In this document: piece after piece, positions 11,401 through 24,100 of the stretch | Layout of the letters: each line of letters starts with the position of its first letter | Numbering within the stretch: the stretch's first letter is position 1 | Source of the DNA: Guyanagaster necrorhizus | Taxonomy: Eukaryota; Basidiomycota; Agaricomycetes; Agaricales; Physalacriaceae | Direction of reading: 5' to 3' | Assembly: GCF_019112545.1 (NCBI RefSeq) | Contig: NW_025064881.1 | Span: forward strand, 2,268,591 to 2,332,590 | Length of the DNA stretch: 64,000 nt | Translations under genes and position numbers: made by a program | Notes under the pieces: model-generated | Databases searched by the model: none | What the model was told of the DNA's origin: nothing | Seen by the model: the letters and a program-made list of their open reading frames with translations, nothing else

Positions 11401-11957
11401 TCAGCTGCCGCGGTATGTTGTAAAGGAGTAAGGGCTAATGAGAAGAGGAATGTGATAATGTTCTGCAGGATTTTCGAGATTGAATGTTATCTAGAGGATG
11501 ATATCTGATTAGACGGAACACTCAAAGGGCGAACGTCGCACCTCGACCCATGGGTAAAAGCATTTCTGTCCTTTGCTCTCGAAATAATCCTTGATCCTGA
11601 AAATTACCTTGTATGACCCGGCAATGAGTAGACGTCTCGTTTCTTCTGAGATCTCCAAGGGCGGAAGAAGGTCTGGACATCTCCCGTCCGAGTTGGTTAC
11701 ACTGGCAGATTCACAGCGTTAGAGGTGTCCGTCGCATTGGATGATTGCTCGACGAACCCTTTTGCCAAAGGAGTAAAGATGTCTGGATCGCCTTCTGATT
11801 CACCGGGTTCATAGCGCTGCAGCCTAACCTCCACATTCGGAACAGGCTTTCCTGAAGACGAATCGAGAACTGTTAAAAGAGGTGGATGAATTGATACCAG
11901 TGCTCCTAAGGACAGGGAAAAACGCAGACTATGGCAAGTGATAGGAGATCTTGACAT
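11401..11957 (-). CDS. 5-hydroxyisourate hydrolase (transthyretin-like)
   Basis: This enzyme hydrolyses 5-hydroxyisourate in the urate-to-allantoin pathway. The start MSRSPITCH is joined through an intron (donor A|GTCTGC, acceptor AACAG) to ILDSSSGKPVPNVEVRLQRY, giving the family signature ITCHxLDxxxGKPA with active-site His and Arg. Later blocks read SDGRCPDLLPPLEI, AGSYKVIFRIKDYFESKGQK and FYPWVEV. The last exon gives ENPAEHYHIPLLISPYSF followed by TTYRGS and stop, the diagnostic C-terminal YRGS. The size of about 130 residues agrees with the family. An in-frame TTG upstream is not needed as start. No C-terminal peroxisomal tripeptide of SKL type is present. Confidence 0.9.
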
Positions 11958-12129
11958 CAATATCGAGGTTCAACAGTATAACAGAGGCGTTTCGTCCGTC
12001 AAAATGGAGCCCAAGAGAGCGATGGTTGATTAGATTAAAACTTGCCGGTGGAGCTGACGGAACTCCCGGTCCGGAGAAATGTGATGTCACTGTCTTGTGA
12101 TCGGAAATTGAATTTTTTATTGAACCACC

Positions 12130-13281
12130 ATGGCGGCGTCTTCAACGTCGTTACCTGTGCCTCCCCTCGGTAAATATCTCGCATCGACAGGTGAGATATA
12201 TCCGTTATTTGATTACATATGCTGACACGAAGAGTAGACAAAAAAGTCCGCGACAAAGCGATCAAGACCCTATCCGTCTTCCTCTCTGATTCTGAAGATA
12301 CTCTGCCGCCGCCAGAGTTGGCCAAATTGTGGAAAGGAATCTTTTATTGTGAGTCAAGGGTGGTGTGGCATGATAATTTGGCTTAAATCTTCCAGGCTTC
12401 TGGATGTCTGACAAGCCCTTGATTCAACAAGCTCTTGCGACTGAACTTGCAGAACTTGTGTTGACGATTACGTCAACATCATCTTCGCTTGCGTTTCTAA
12501 GTGGTTTTTGGGAGACGACAGTTCGAGAATGGAACCGTATTGATCGACTTAGGTCAGTGGATCAAGGAATGTTTGTTTTTATTGGACTGAGGAAATTCTA
12601 GGCTCGACAAGTATTATATGCTTGTGAGAAAGTTCGTAAATGCAGCCTTCAGACTGCTCATGCGGGCAGGATGGGACAAAGATGCGTGCAATCAATACAA
12701 TACGATATTGACACGAGAAGGCGGTCCCCTATGGTATGTACACACTCCATTTAGAGATTGTCTAGTACTTATATTTTCTCTTCCTAAGCCCATCTGATAT
12801 CAAAGTACCCATCAGCCTAACATACCACCTTTCTGACGTGTACATTGAAGAGCTCGATAAAGCGATCGCAAGCCTCGATTCATCGTCTTCTGTGCCACCA
12901 GCCCCACTTGATACTCTTCTTTCACCCTTCCTCACCGTCGCGGCCCAGACGCCGTCGGGGGCCACATATAAACGTATCAAATCGGCGCTTCTGGATCCAC
13001 TATTATCAGCGCTTCTATCCACAACTAACTCGGATGAGCCGCACCAGTCTAAACGCATACGTCTGGAATCCAAGGGTCCCGAGCCCTATCCTCATCTCAC
13101 AGCGAATGCTTGCATGATTCCGGAAGACCGTGGTCGGATGGATGGGTCGATGTTGCGGAAGAAACTGCTTAGGCGTATATTTGACGTGGCCAGTGATTCA
13201 GGTGCTCGAGGATCTAATCGACGAAAGATGTACGAGATATGGAAAGGCGAGGAAGGGGTTTCTGATGACGACAGTAGCTGA
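12130..13281 (+). CDS. RRP1: ribosomal RNA processing protein 1 (Nop52 family)
   Basis: RRP1 is a nucleolar factor for 60S subunit and 27S pre-rRNA maturation. Exon 1 (MAASSTSLPVPPLGKYLAST) joins DKKVRDKAIKTLSVFLSD, the classic Nop52 N-terminus. Further family blocks are LAKLWKGIFYCFWMSDKP, LFLSGFWETTVREWNRIDRL-type sequence (here AFLSGFWETTVREWNRIDRL) and LDKYYMLVRKFVNAAFRLL. A lower-complexity Ser/Pro region (about residues 220-290) and the C-terminus RRKMYEIWKGEEGVSDDDSS follow. Four introns interrupt the gene. It ends 490 bp before the next gene, and no larger C-terminal tail is visible, so this is a compact fungal form. Confidence 0.9.
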
Positions 13282-13771
13282 GTTGATTGCAAGTTAAATC
13301 TTCTAACGTATTCGGGACATGACTCAGCCTCCTCGTGTGATTGTTGATGGGGCCGATTCTGGTCCTTTGAATAAAATACCATTTCCGCTGTTGTCGTCGA
13401 AGTGATCATACGTTGCTGAAGTCTATCTTGCGGGAACTTGGAACTCATCGGAAGTCTATGTTTACTCTGATATTCAGTACATTGTTGCTGAAACGGTGTA
13501 TTTGGCAGCTCCAAGAAGTACTTATTAGCTACTCAGGGTGCTTTTAAATGACATTGCAATGCACAGGGGACATGTTTCTGGACGAGTATTGACGTCGCGG
13601 GATGAGGAATGGTTAAATTACAGTCACATGTCCGGAAAATAGTTCCACTCAGTTGCACTTTTCCTTGGTCCGGAAAATCTTCCCTAAGTTATAACTTATC
13701 ACGGAAGAGTTCAGGGCATCTTAATGCCGGCACGAGACCCATTCTTCACCCCAGCCATCTAGAGCCAACTC
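13282..13771. other. spacer between RRP1 and the F-box gene
   Basis: About 490 bp, presumably the RRP1 3' region and the promoter of the next gene. The minus ORF overlapping RRP1 runs into this stretch but shows no family motif and looks like a shadow. Confidence 0.5.
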
Positions 13772-15816
13772 ATGGTGGAACCAAATTCTTCCCTTCCTCT
13801 GGACGTTTTCATCCACATTTTATCCCACCTCCCCCCCTCTCCGAAGCGTGGATGCCATGATCCTATTTACGCGTTCGTTGGCTTCCTTGAAGCAAGCACT
13901 CTGCTGCGAGAAGCTGCTAAGGTTCCCTCACTCTGGGAACCTCACTATCGTGTTCGATATACCCACTGTGATGAGCAAGCTGAAGCTCGTCGCCTATCCA
14001 CGCTCAATGGGGATTGGAGGCTGTTGTACGTGGCCAGGCGTCGGCTGGATAGCAAGGCGCTTCGATGCTTGGACGAAATAATTCGTCAGAGAAACGGACA
14101 ACTCGAGCATGCCAAAAGTATTTTCGAACTATCTTTTGACATCTGGGATGTTATGCAGACAGAGGCGGAACAGCCAGTCCCCGAGCCGTTCCGGCGGACG
14201 AATGAATATCCCTCTGTGGATATAACCCATATAGCACCCAACGCGCTCACTCGGAGATACTGGGCTCGTTCTATAATGGAATCTATCTCAAGGTCTTATG
14301 CCATTGATCTATGGACCCGTTCTCAACGGGGTGATGAATCTGTGTCGTTTGTAGAGTCATTCTCCGCGTTATCCTGCTTTATGGGTAAGTCACCAAGACA
14401 GGTACGTATTTCGTCTTCCAGTTATGATCGTGCGGTTTAATTTTTATGGATACAGATGTCCGAAATCTTCCTTCCTTTGATGGATCGATGCCGCGCTTAT
14501 CTCTCGGGACGCGGTTGTGTCCTTGATCCTGATGACGGTAGATACGATCTGGCCGAGTTGTGTATCAGCATCTGTAGCTTCATGAGAAGTGAAGGATTCG
14601 ACGCCGTTGATCGTTAGTCGTCTCATTTTTTGCCGGTATTGTAACATACTCATGTGTTGTTCTACGGAAAAGCCGAGAATTTTCATTCGCTGCTGAACAT
14701 TTTGCCTCATGCGTATCTAACATGTAACAAAAAGACAATACCCATATCTTTGGTCCACATTTTTGTTGCTATCTCTCGTGATTTGGGGGTGCACGCGTCT
14801 CCTGTCGACTTTCCAGCTCGCGTCCTGGTGCATGTCTCTACTCCGGATCCCCTAACCGATGATTTTTATGTCGATGTGTTTGGCTCGAGCACCAAACCCA
14901 TCCTCACTCTTCGCGAGGATATCACCGCGCTCTTAATTCAACATGGAATTCCTCCACAGTCGATGGTACAATACATCTCTCCCTGTACGGGCTCTTCGAT
15001 GTTGCTCCGCACGAGTCGCAATATTCTATCATCAGTCCACGGGGACCATCGGTCGTCTAGTGGACTGGCGCAAACTTCACTCTACATCGCCTTCTGTATT
15101 TATCTTCTCATGACGTCACGGGAACAATTTGCGGCAAGGGTGACTATGTATGTTGGTCTACTGGACTGCGTCACCGTAATACCAAAGACACTGGTGCCAT
15201 TGTTTCTGGAGAAAAGTACGGCTCGAGAAACGCTGGAAGACAAATGCCGGACCACGATCCAACGCCACAGAACTATGACCACTGTTAAACTGCGCTCCTC
15301 TCCAGAAAACACCAGCGTGTTTTATTTCGTTGGGATGGTATTCCGCCACCGTGCACGAAAGTATATTTGTTGTATATATGGCTGGGATGTGAGTCCATCC
15401 GATTGATAATCCAACTGACGTTGCTCATTGTTTTCGAAGAACACCTGCAAACAGGATGAAAACTGGATTAAAGAGATGAATATTGACAGCCTTCCCCGAG
15501 GGAGGAACCAGCCGTTTTACATGTGCTTCTCACAGGATGGCTTAGAGAGATGTAAGGTACTAATGTGTCTGTGTTGTCCATTCAACTTACTAGGTGCATA
15601 GATGTCTCCGAAGACAACATTGAACCAACACTCACAACGACCGGAATGGTCATGGAAATCTTTGCCAGCGCTCAAAACTTTCCCGTTTATTTTTCTGACG
15701 TTGTTGCTACGTCAGGCGATCGGGTGAGGCTAGTTCCCAGCCCTGAGGTAGTGCAGTCATATCCAGAAGATGAAATTGCAGCGCGACACTGGTTGGAAGA
15801 GCGCTCATCAGGCTGA
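13772..15816 (+). CDS. FBXO21-type F-box protein with transglutaminase-like and YccV-like domains
   Basis: Probably the substrate receptor of an SCF ubiquitin ligase. Residues 1-50 (NSSLPLDVFIHILSHLPPSP, ASTLLREAAKVPSLWEPHYR) form the F-box. A central helical region contains LDEIIRQRNGQLEHAKSIF. The SirB1/transglutaminase-like part gives LAELCISICSFMRSEGFDAV, then ISLVHIFVAISRDLGVHASP. The last part is a hemimethylated-DNA-binding (YccV) domain: YFVGMVFRHRARKYICCIYG, WDNTCKQDENWIKEMNID and LPRGRNQPFYMCFSQDGLER, then YVSEDNIEP. This three-module order is that of human FBXO21. Introns of about 50 nt occur near 14395-14455, 14612-14655, 15390-15440 and 15553-15600. Confidence 0.88.
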
Positions 15817-15989
15817 GCATTATTTTATAGATTGCACCCAGTTTTCTGTCATGATTTATCATCTGCTGTGAATTCCCGGTGGCGAGGGCCTTAGTCCAAT
15901 GTCTTGGTCGATATCTCAAATTTCACGGAGAGAAATGATTATATAACATAGTAATAGATGGTATTTCAAATTCGAGGCCAAGGCGCGTG

Positions 15990-18085
15990 ATGTCCGGGGA
16001 TTGCTTCATCTTCTCTCGGTTTCTGATGTCGACATCATACGCAAGCAACCGATCTACACCAGTCCCTTCGTTTTATCGTCCATCATATGCAGCTGTTCAA
16101 AGCCCTATGCAACGAGCTCCCATTGTAACCGATGATTACGAACGTACGCGTCCTATTTCACTCAGGCTAGGCGTTCTGTTTATAGCTACTTTAGGATGGT
16201 ATACAGAGCAAGTACCCAATAACCGAATGGCTCTCTCCCTTCAGTCCGGCATTGAAGGGGAAATAGGCTGGGCGCTGGATCGGCTTTGCCGTCTGTGTCA
16301 TAATGAACAATTTCAGTTGAAAGTGATCCCTGGAATAATCGACGGACTGTTCATATGGCCAGAATGGTACGTTTCAGAGGGTCACAATCTTTTCAACAGC
16401 AACAACACTCTCTTCGCCGTTTCGCGCGACACGGAGGCAAAGCGCAGGCATGCCATCGAATCCTTGTTCGTCCTCCGAAATTGCGCTTTGCACGAGCAGG
16501 ATTGTCAAGAACTCGTTCATCATTCCCATTCTCTACCGTTCATATATGGCGCGTTGAACAACCTGGATCCTCAGGCTGACGATAATACCGAGTTCCTCCT
16601 TCACGCTACCGATTTTCTTCATTCAATTTCAGCTCATTACACCGCCCCAGCATCGGTCGTTTCTATAACCAAGATGGTTCTGTCTCCGCTCGGAGTAATA
16701 GCATCGACCTCATCCAATCGACCGTCCATTATTATAGCTTTGACAGCGTTGAGCCAGCTTATAGAGAACCCGCACACCGCTACTCTTCTATCTCCTGACT
16801 CGCCCGCCTTGGTGGCTTCGCTTAGATTCTTGCCACTTTTCATGGACAAGCCACTGGTGGAGACCTGCCTGAACTATCTGTACGCTCATCTATCACACTA
16901 TGCGATGGCGAAGGCATTTTTGCTCCACCCAGATATGCCCAGCATCCTTCGCATCCTCATCAACCTTCTCATCCAGGAACAGGTTGAGGAAACTGTTACT
17001 ATGGATATCACAGGGGCAGTTCGAACCGTTCCTTCTCAAGCCTTCGTGACAACCCAGGATCACGATCTTTCTCAGGATGAACTTGAGCAATTACTCCCTC
17101 TCCCGGAGCCCGAGAGATGTTATGAATGGTTCGTGCACCGTCTCATCTGAAGCCATCCAGTCCTGATATCACTGCCAGGATGAAGACGATGTTCATCGGG
17201 AAACCGGATGGTGAACTGACACAAGTCGATTTTTGGAATCTGTACAAAGATGTTTTTGCCCCTCATCAAGACAAGTATCCACTTCTTGTGGCCTCCGATG
17301 TCATCAAGAACGTGAATCTTGTATTTCCAGAAGCGCAAGCTATGGTCCTACAGGATCCAGTCCAAAGATTCGTTGTACGAGGCGTCGACAGGCGTAAAGA
17401 CACCTTACTTGCGGAAAAACTAAAATGCCAATGGAATCGAGGACAATGCGCAACGCCGCCTCTTGGCTCTTTAAACGACCTTTACGAACACCTTCTTGAT
17501 CATTTAAAGAGTACAGAGAGTTCCAAGTGTCCGTGTTTGTGGTCTTCGTGTCACAATCCTCCGGTCCCGAAAGCCTCTCTTCGTTCGCATGTCCTAACTC
17601 ATCTTTCGCAAAAATATACTTCGGAGCGACATCCATCCCAAAGTGATACTATAACCCTGTCTGTAGGGACTACGTCTTCCACTTACCCAACGGGCAACCC
17701 AATCATGCGAGCACCCCCTCCACCTCGTAGTACGACGATCAGCTATCGGAGACCACTTGTGGACCCTCCTTCCAGTTCTCTTACGGCATTATTGTGCATT
17801 CGCATCCTCTTCAGAACGTCATTTGCGTCGGCCGAGGAAGCCCCTCGTATAGATGAGGAGCACTTTGGTTTCCCGGGAATCGTTGAAGAAGTCGTCGAAG
17901 ATATTGAAGACGTGGTTATCGCCAACAGAGCTTCAAAAGACCGCGAGAAAGAAGGGGAACGGCGGGGCAGGAGGGCTTTCATCAATGTTCGACAGCTCAT
18001 GGAGTGTGTGCGGATAAGGGATGAGAACCTTATGGGATGGATCATAGAAATGGCAACCGTAGATACAGAACCTGGTGTACAATAA
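15990..18085 (+). CDS. RSC9: chromatin remodelling complex subunit RSC9-like
   Basis: RSC9 is a core subunit of the RSC/PBAF SWI/SNF-type complex. Exon 1 ends DDYER and, after a GTACGC intron, continues WYTEQVPNNRMALSLQSGI and EIGWALDRLCRLCHNEQF, the conserved N-terminal block. Armadillo-like helices follow. Near 17129-17178 an intron (GTTCGT...GCCAG) joins PERCYEW to MKTMFIGKPDGELTQVDFWN and LYKDVF, the conserved RFX-like segment. Cys/His clusters CQWNRGQCATPP, HLLDHL, CPCLWSSCHNPP and LRSHVLTH are zinc-finger-like, as in fungal RSC9 and ARID2. The C-terminus is helical with a basic linker. The alternative start at the ATG of MSTSYASNRS removes 13 residues. The stop codon is only 94 bp before the next predicted start. 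Confidence 0.87.
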
Positions 18086-18179
18086 GTTTGATCAGCGGGC
18101 TCGGGGATTAGGCGGATATATGCGTGACTTGATCACCACCATTGCTCTCGTGGACCCGTACAGTGTACCAACTCTCATT

Positions 18180-20635
18180 ATGAACTCCCGTCAACGAAAT
18201 GGTTCCATCCCTCGCTCGAAATTTGTGTCTATATACTCTCAGCTTCTTCAAGGCATACCTATTGCAATCATCAGCCCCAATGAGGACCCTCGTCAATTCA
18301 TATCAAGTCTCTTGATACTCGATGTCAACCGCTATTATCTCGAGGCGGAACTCCGAGCGATACCACGAGATGTGTGTTTTGGACCTCTGAAGGTTGTGCA
18401 GTCGGTCCATCATCTATGCTTTCTGACTTGGACTGATACCTATTTATCCAGTAGAGGTCTCTTAACGATCTGTTCTCATCCTATTTGTATCACGTTCAAA
18501 ATAGTGCATCTTTGGACGACCTCAAGACTAGCCATGCTTTAGAAACGCTCTGTATCTTCACAAAATGCTTACTGGCCAAGGGGTTCAGTGGCTGGGAAGT
18601 CATGGAGGTGTTTGCGGGGGGAGTTGGGAACAGTGACGCCTTTTTCATGGTGTGCTGGACTTCTTTGTTCTGATTATTGGGCGCTAATGCTTGAATAGAA
18701 TCTGGTAGCAATCGTCGATGATTCTTTGGCGAATACCAACTATTCTGGTGAGTCCACCTGTAGTATTGTGTTGAGCACTCAATTTCAATTCCTGAAAATC
18801 CAAGCCACGATTCGTCACCAGATTCTTCAGCTGGGTCTAACATTCATGTGCGGTATATCTCAGCTTAGCCCGGGCGCCTACTTTCTTCGTCGCAATCTGT
18901 TTCCGTCTATCGTTGCTGTTCGTAGCTCAACTAAGTGAACTAATGGTCTGTACTGACTCTGTGCAACCCCTGGCAGTTTATTAAAGGATCCGATACCGAA
19001 CAATACACCTTCGAGGCAGTGCTATTCCTGGCTCTTTTGGCAGATTTTCACAAGTCGGATGCTGCGAGGCTTAATCCGTACCTGTCGCAAATCAAAGAGA
19101 CAAAGGACATAGATTTGATGAAGAAAATTTGTCGGGCAGCCGACTTCACGCTTACTGCTTCAATAAAGTATGGGTCTCGCGGCTCAAATCATCGGATTCT
19201 GGAACTGAGAAATTTCTAGCCGATATCAAGAGATCTCTGATGACGATGTTTCTCCGGCTCTAACATCAACCTTCAGCACTCTCATAGCATCGTTACAACC
19301 CCATCGCGCCCTGGCCTCTACACCAGTTGATCCCCCTCGTGAATTATTCAAGAACCAGTATATGTTTTTCTCTCTATGTCATTGATCTGAAGATAATTAT
19401 TTCAACAGGCCAATGGAAGCGACAATTATTCTATTACCGCTGTATGAATTTCTTCGAGGGAACGTACTGTTCTCGTCGGTGTTTTTAACCTCCAACGAGC
19501 CTGACCGCACAGTGTCCTCTCCGTCATCAACTCTGCTGGCTCTGTCGTCTTATCTATTGACTCATGCCACCTCGACCTCACAGCCGCGCTCTGTGGCTTA
19601 TGCAAATTTGTGCATCAACTGTCTTCTTGCTCTCGTAGAAACCGACGCCGTCTTGGTGGCGTTCTCAAAGCCCAATGATCAACGAATACGCTTGTGTCGG
19701 CAGGTCAATCCACAATCTTTCTTTCGTATACTTTCCTTGTCATTGTGGGTTTTTATAGAGGCTACCCTTATTACCTGTACCTCGTCCAGGACGTCCGCCG
19801 TTGTGCGCTTTACTTGACTGCTGTGTTCTGTGGCTACGACACAATCTTCACATGCGATTAGAAGTGCACCTATATACGTACGATACTTCTAGAACCCGCA
19901 CGCTTAACGCTCATTTTCGATGGTAACGTTCAGGCGTTGTATCTGGGTCTGCCATAGAGTGGTCTTCTACTTGCAGAAAGGTCGTGTACGTCTAGGCAAG
20001 CATTCTAGTATCTTTTCCCAGAGATTATCCTCACAGAGTGACAGAATACGCATGGAAGGAGTTTTGGTCTGTTATCCTGGGGCTCTTACATTTTCTGGCT
20101 ACCAAACTGGACAATTTAGTCACCACAGGTGGCGTGGAACAGCTGATACGAGAGGTGCGACACAGACTTGAGCTCTATGGAATGTCTTCACACTCTTTGT
20201 AGACTATTTCTCTTCTCAGCCTTTGTCTTTCCAAGTGTGAGACATTTTTGCCTACGCCTGAAGCAGTGCATGATTTTGTCGTAAGTTTATGTTCATATCT
20301 AGTGGCCTTTGACGTCGCAAACTTATCTCAGATGATAGTACGAGCTCGTTCGCGCTGCCTCTGATCTACAAAGTCAAGCTGTATTACTGAAACGGCTTGC
20401 TGGTCCCGAATCCAAAGCCAGGCGATACTCTCTCGTCCAACAACCCACCGATTTGTTAATGAAAATCATCACTATCACACAATTTTATGCGCAAAAGGTC
20501 ACTCAATCTCAGGCCCGGACGGCCAAAGACGCACTGCGTGCTGTTTCGCGAGAAATTGAGGCTAACGGCCTGTATGGACTAACAGACACTCGTGAACCCG
20601 AACCTCCGTCAGTGCATGATCCGTCTGATCTGTAA
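18180..20635 (+). CDS. armadillo-like helical protein (ARMH3/DUF1741 family)
   Basis: In animals, ARMH3 binds GBF1 and PI4KB at the Golgi; fungal members are poorly studied. MNSRQRNGSIPRSKFVSIYS opens the protein, followed by NRYYLEAELRAIPRDVCFGP and, after introns, RGLLNDLFSSYLYHVQNSAS. Then come ALETLCIFTKCLLAKGFSGW, YTFEAVLFLALLADFHKSDA and RLNPYLSQIKE. Near the C-terminus FLPTPEAVHDF, YELVRAASDLQSQAVLLKRL and MKIITITQFYAQKV correspond to the human FLPTPSSYDELYYEI region. The gene has many introns, so exon edges between 18640 and 19020 and between 19730 and 20350 are approximate. The frame stays open upstream to 18075, overlapping the RSC9 end, so a start at 18120 is also possible. Confidence 0.78.
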
Positions 20636-21192
20636 CATATTCTCTTACACTTCATTCAATTCAGTCACCGATCAGAAGACGTTCTATCATTTTCGCGATA
20701 CGCCTGCATGGATGGTGTGGCGCTGATGATGATGGCTGAGTGGGAGTTTCCGGCAAAATAGGCTAGGCGGCGGCGGAGTCCCGAGCAAGGGGTTGTCGCT
20801 TTGTAAGCGACTCGGAAACATCACAGCCACTATGACAGCTATATTTGTATAGAATACATCTTATTTGGGAAGCCTTGAGAAAAAATTTTTGTTGATGAAG
20901 AAGTAAGAGCTGGACCGGGTGCAACAAACTTGCTGGTCTGTTATGTCCGATACTTTGCAAGTGCTCAACGATGTTTGCCCTTTTGCCCTTTTGCCCTTGC
21001 CGCCAGTCCGCCCATTCGCGTTATTTCACCTGATGAATTTAAAAGTAAAAGCCCTTATCTCGAGCTGTCGATAAGCCTGTTGACTCGGTGAATGGCTCGG
21101 TGAATCTGCTTTAATTACATATCTCTCTGATTTTGGCTTCGCTGCTTTTTTTTTCCTCCTCCTTCGCGTCTTGGGCCCTATCCTCAAGGACC
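20636..21192. other. intergenic region with short 8-base tandem repeats
   Basis: A 557 bp promoter region upstream of the glycine decarboxylase gene with no supported gene. At 20974-21000 the unit TTTTGCCC is repeated about three times. At about 21080-21107 CTCGGTGAAT occurs twice. A T-rich tract (about 21148-21157) precedes the start codon. Confidence 0.6.
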
Positions 21193-24100
21193 ATGGCGTT
21201 TGCTCGCTGTGCCCTTGGGTTCCATCGGCCTGCCCTGGCAGTCCCCTGCTGTCGCTCAGTCCATGGCGTTCGCAATCTTGCGACTGCCAGACAATTCGAT
21301 CTTCTTGCTCCATTAGACACCTTTCAGGAGAGACATATCGGTCCCAATGAGCATCAAGTCTCTCAAATGCTCTCTCGAGTCGGCTATGATTCTATGGACG
21401 CGTTCATAGCCGATACCGTCCCTCCTAAAATTCGCGTTTCGACTGCTGATATCAGTAACAGGACTATTCCATCCTTCAGTGAATCAGAATTGCATGCGCG
21501 CGCTAAGGCGTTGGCAGGACAGAACGTTGCGTTCAAGAGTTACATAGGGATGGGGTATCACTCTGCTGTTGTTCCTCCGGTCATTCTGCGTAACGTACGA
21601 CGCTTCTAGTGACTTGACGTTACTTCGGAACTGACACACGGCGTACACAGGTAATGGAAAATCCTCAGTGGTACACCCCCTACACACCGTATCAACCTGA
21701 GATCGCTCAGGGACGTCTAGAATCTCTGGTCAATTACCAGACAATGATCATGTCTCTCACTTCAATGGATATCGCCAACGCCTCACTTCTTGATGAAGCA
21801 ACAGCCGCAGCGGAAGGCATGGTTATGGCTTTTGTTTCCTCTGGACACAAGAAACGCACTTTCCTAGTCGACTCCGGCGTTTTACCTCAAACCATCTCGG
21901 TGCTGAGGACGCGTGCCAAAGGCTTCGGTATCAAGGTGCTTGTTGAGGATGCGACCGTAGCCATCAAGCATCAGAGCCTGCAATCAGATCTGTGTGGTGT
22001 CCTGGTTCAGTATCCCGACGTGGATGGGAACATCAAAGATTTCGGAGGACTTGCAGTAACTGCGCATTCGTCTGATGCTCTCGTCGCCTGTGCTACCGAT
22101 CTGTTGGCATTAACCATGTTGAAGCCACCAGGCGAATGGGGAGCTGATATCGTCTTTGGAAACTCGGCACGATTCGGTGTTCCTTCAGGATATGGAGGTC
22201 CTCATGCCGCATTCTTTGCTGTAACGGACAAGCTCAAACGGAAGATGCCTGGTCGCTTGATTGGCCGTAGTCGAGATGCCGCAGGTAGACCTGCTTACAG
22301 GCTTGCATTGCAGAGTAAGTCACATTTCATGTTCGGTCTATTATATTTTGATTTTCATAGCCCGTGAACAACATATTCGACGCGAACGGGCGACAAGTAA
22401 TGTCTGTACCAGCCAAGCCCTGCTGGCTAACATGGCAGCAATGTATGCTGTGTACCACGGTCCAGTCGGTTTACAACGTATCGCAAACAAGGTCCATGTT
22501 ACCGCGCAAATTTTCAAGTCCTCGGTCGAAAGTCTCGGATACAAGCTGTCAAACTCTACCTTCTTTGACACGATCACTTTGGACGTATCAGTGGCCGGTG
22601 GCGCTCAAACGGTGCATGACATTGCGAAAAGCGCGAGGGTCAACCTTCGTAGCATCGATGATCACCATGTTGGTGTTACATTCGACGAAAGCGTTACGCA
22701 AGCGGATTTGGAGGCTCTTGTAGCAATATTTGCCTCCGCCGTCAAGTCATCAGGCCAGCTGATTCTACCGTCTGAGGGATCGCCTATTCCCTCGTATCTG
22801 CAGCGTACTTCTGATTATCTTCGCCATCCAGTTTTCAACAAACACCATTCCGAGACTGAGATGCTCCGTTACATGAATCATCTAGTCTCCAAGGACCTTG
22901 GTCTCGTTCATTCCATGATCCCCCTCGGGAGTTGTACAATGAAGCTTAATAGTACCAGCAGCATGATTCCTTTGACATGGCCAGAGTTCAGTGCCGTGCA
23001 CCCCTTCGCCCCCCATGACCAGGTGGAGGGATATCTGAGTATCATCAAGGTGAGCAGTACCGTACCCTGTATGAACTTATAACAAACGGGCTCATTTTCA
23101 AATCAGGAACTCGAAGACGATCTGTGCAAGATAACAGGCTTCCATGCTGCCTCCTTGCAGCCAAACTCGGGTGCAGCTGGAGAGTATGCAGGACTCTGCG
23201 TGATTAGGACTTACCATGAGTCTCGAGGAGAAGGACATCGCGACATCTGTCTGATTCCTCTAAGTGCCCATGGAACGAATCCGGCAGTAAGTATTTGGTA
23301 AATGTTACTGGTTCGAATACGTTTCATACCAACATTGTAGTCGGCAGTCATGGCTGGGCTCAAGGTCGTTCCCGTTAAGGCCCTATCGGATGGTAGCTTG
23401 GACTTGGAAGACCTTACAGCCAAGGCCGAAAAGCACAAGGATAATCTTGCTGCATTTATGGTACGCCGTGATTGTCATTTCTAACGAAATTAACCTCTGA
23501 CACAACTATCAAGATCACATATCCTTCAACGTTCGGGGTTTTCGAAGACGGCGTTCAAGATGTGTGTATCTCTAGCCCAGAAATAGCGCATCCCAACTGA
23601 CAGCGATTCAGGCTTGCAAAATCATCCACGACAATGGTGGTCAAGTATATCTGGATGGTGCGTTTGTTTAAAAGAATATTGCTAAGAATGTCACATTTAG
23701 ATGTGAATCCAGGTGCTAATCTTAACGCTCAAATTGGTCTGACCAACCCTGCTACCTGTGGGGGAGATGTATGTCACATGAATCTTCACAAGACATTTGC
23801 GATGTGAGTTTGTGCCTTGGCCAGTATTTGTATTAGCTCATTTCGTAGTCCCCATGGCGGAGGAGGTCCTGGAGTTGGGTACGGTATTCTCTTAGGGTCT
23901 AATCCCTTGTGGCTGACAATGCTTCCTTTAGACCCATCTGTGTCGCCGAACACCTCTCTCCTTTCCTTCCCTCTCACAGATCCCTACCCCAGACAGCCGA
24001 TTCCAGAGCCATCGAAGCAGTCTCAGCGGCACCTTTTGGCAGTGCCTCCATTCACCTCATTTCCTGGGCTTACATCAAAATGCTCGGTGGTCGAGGGCTT

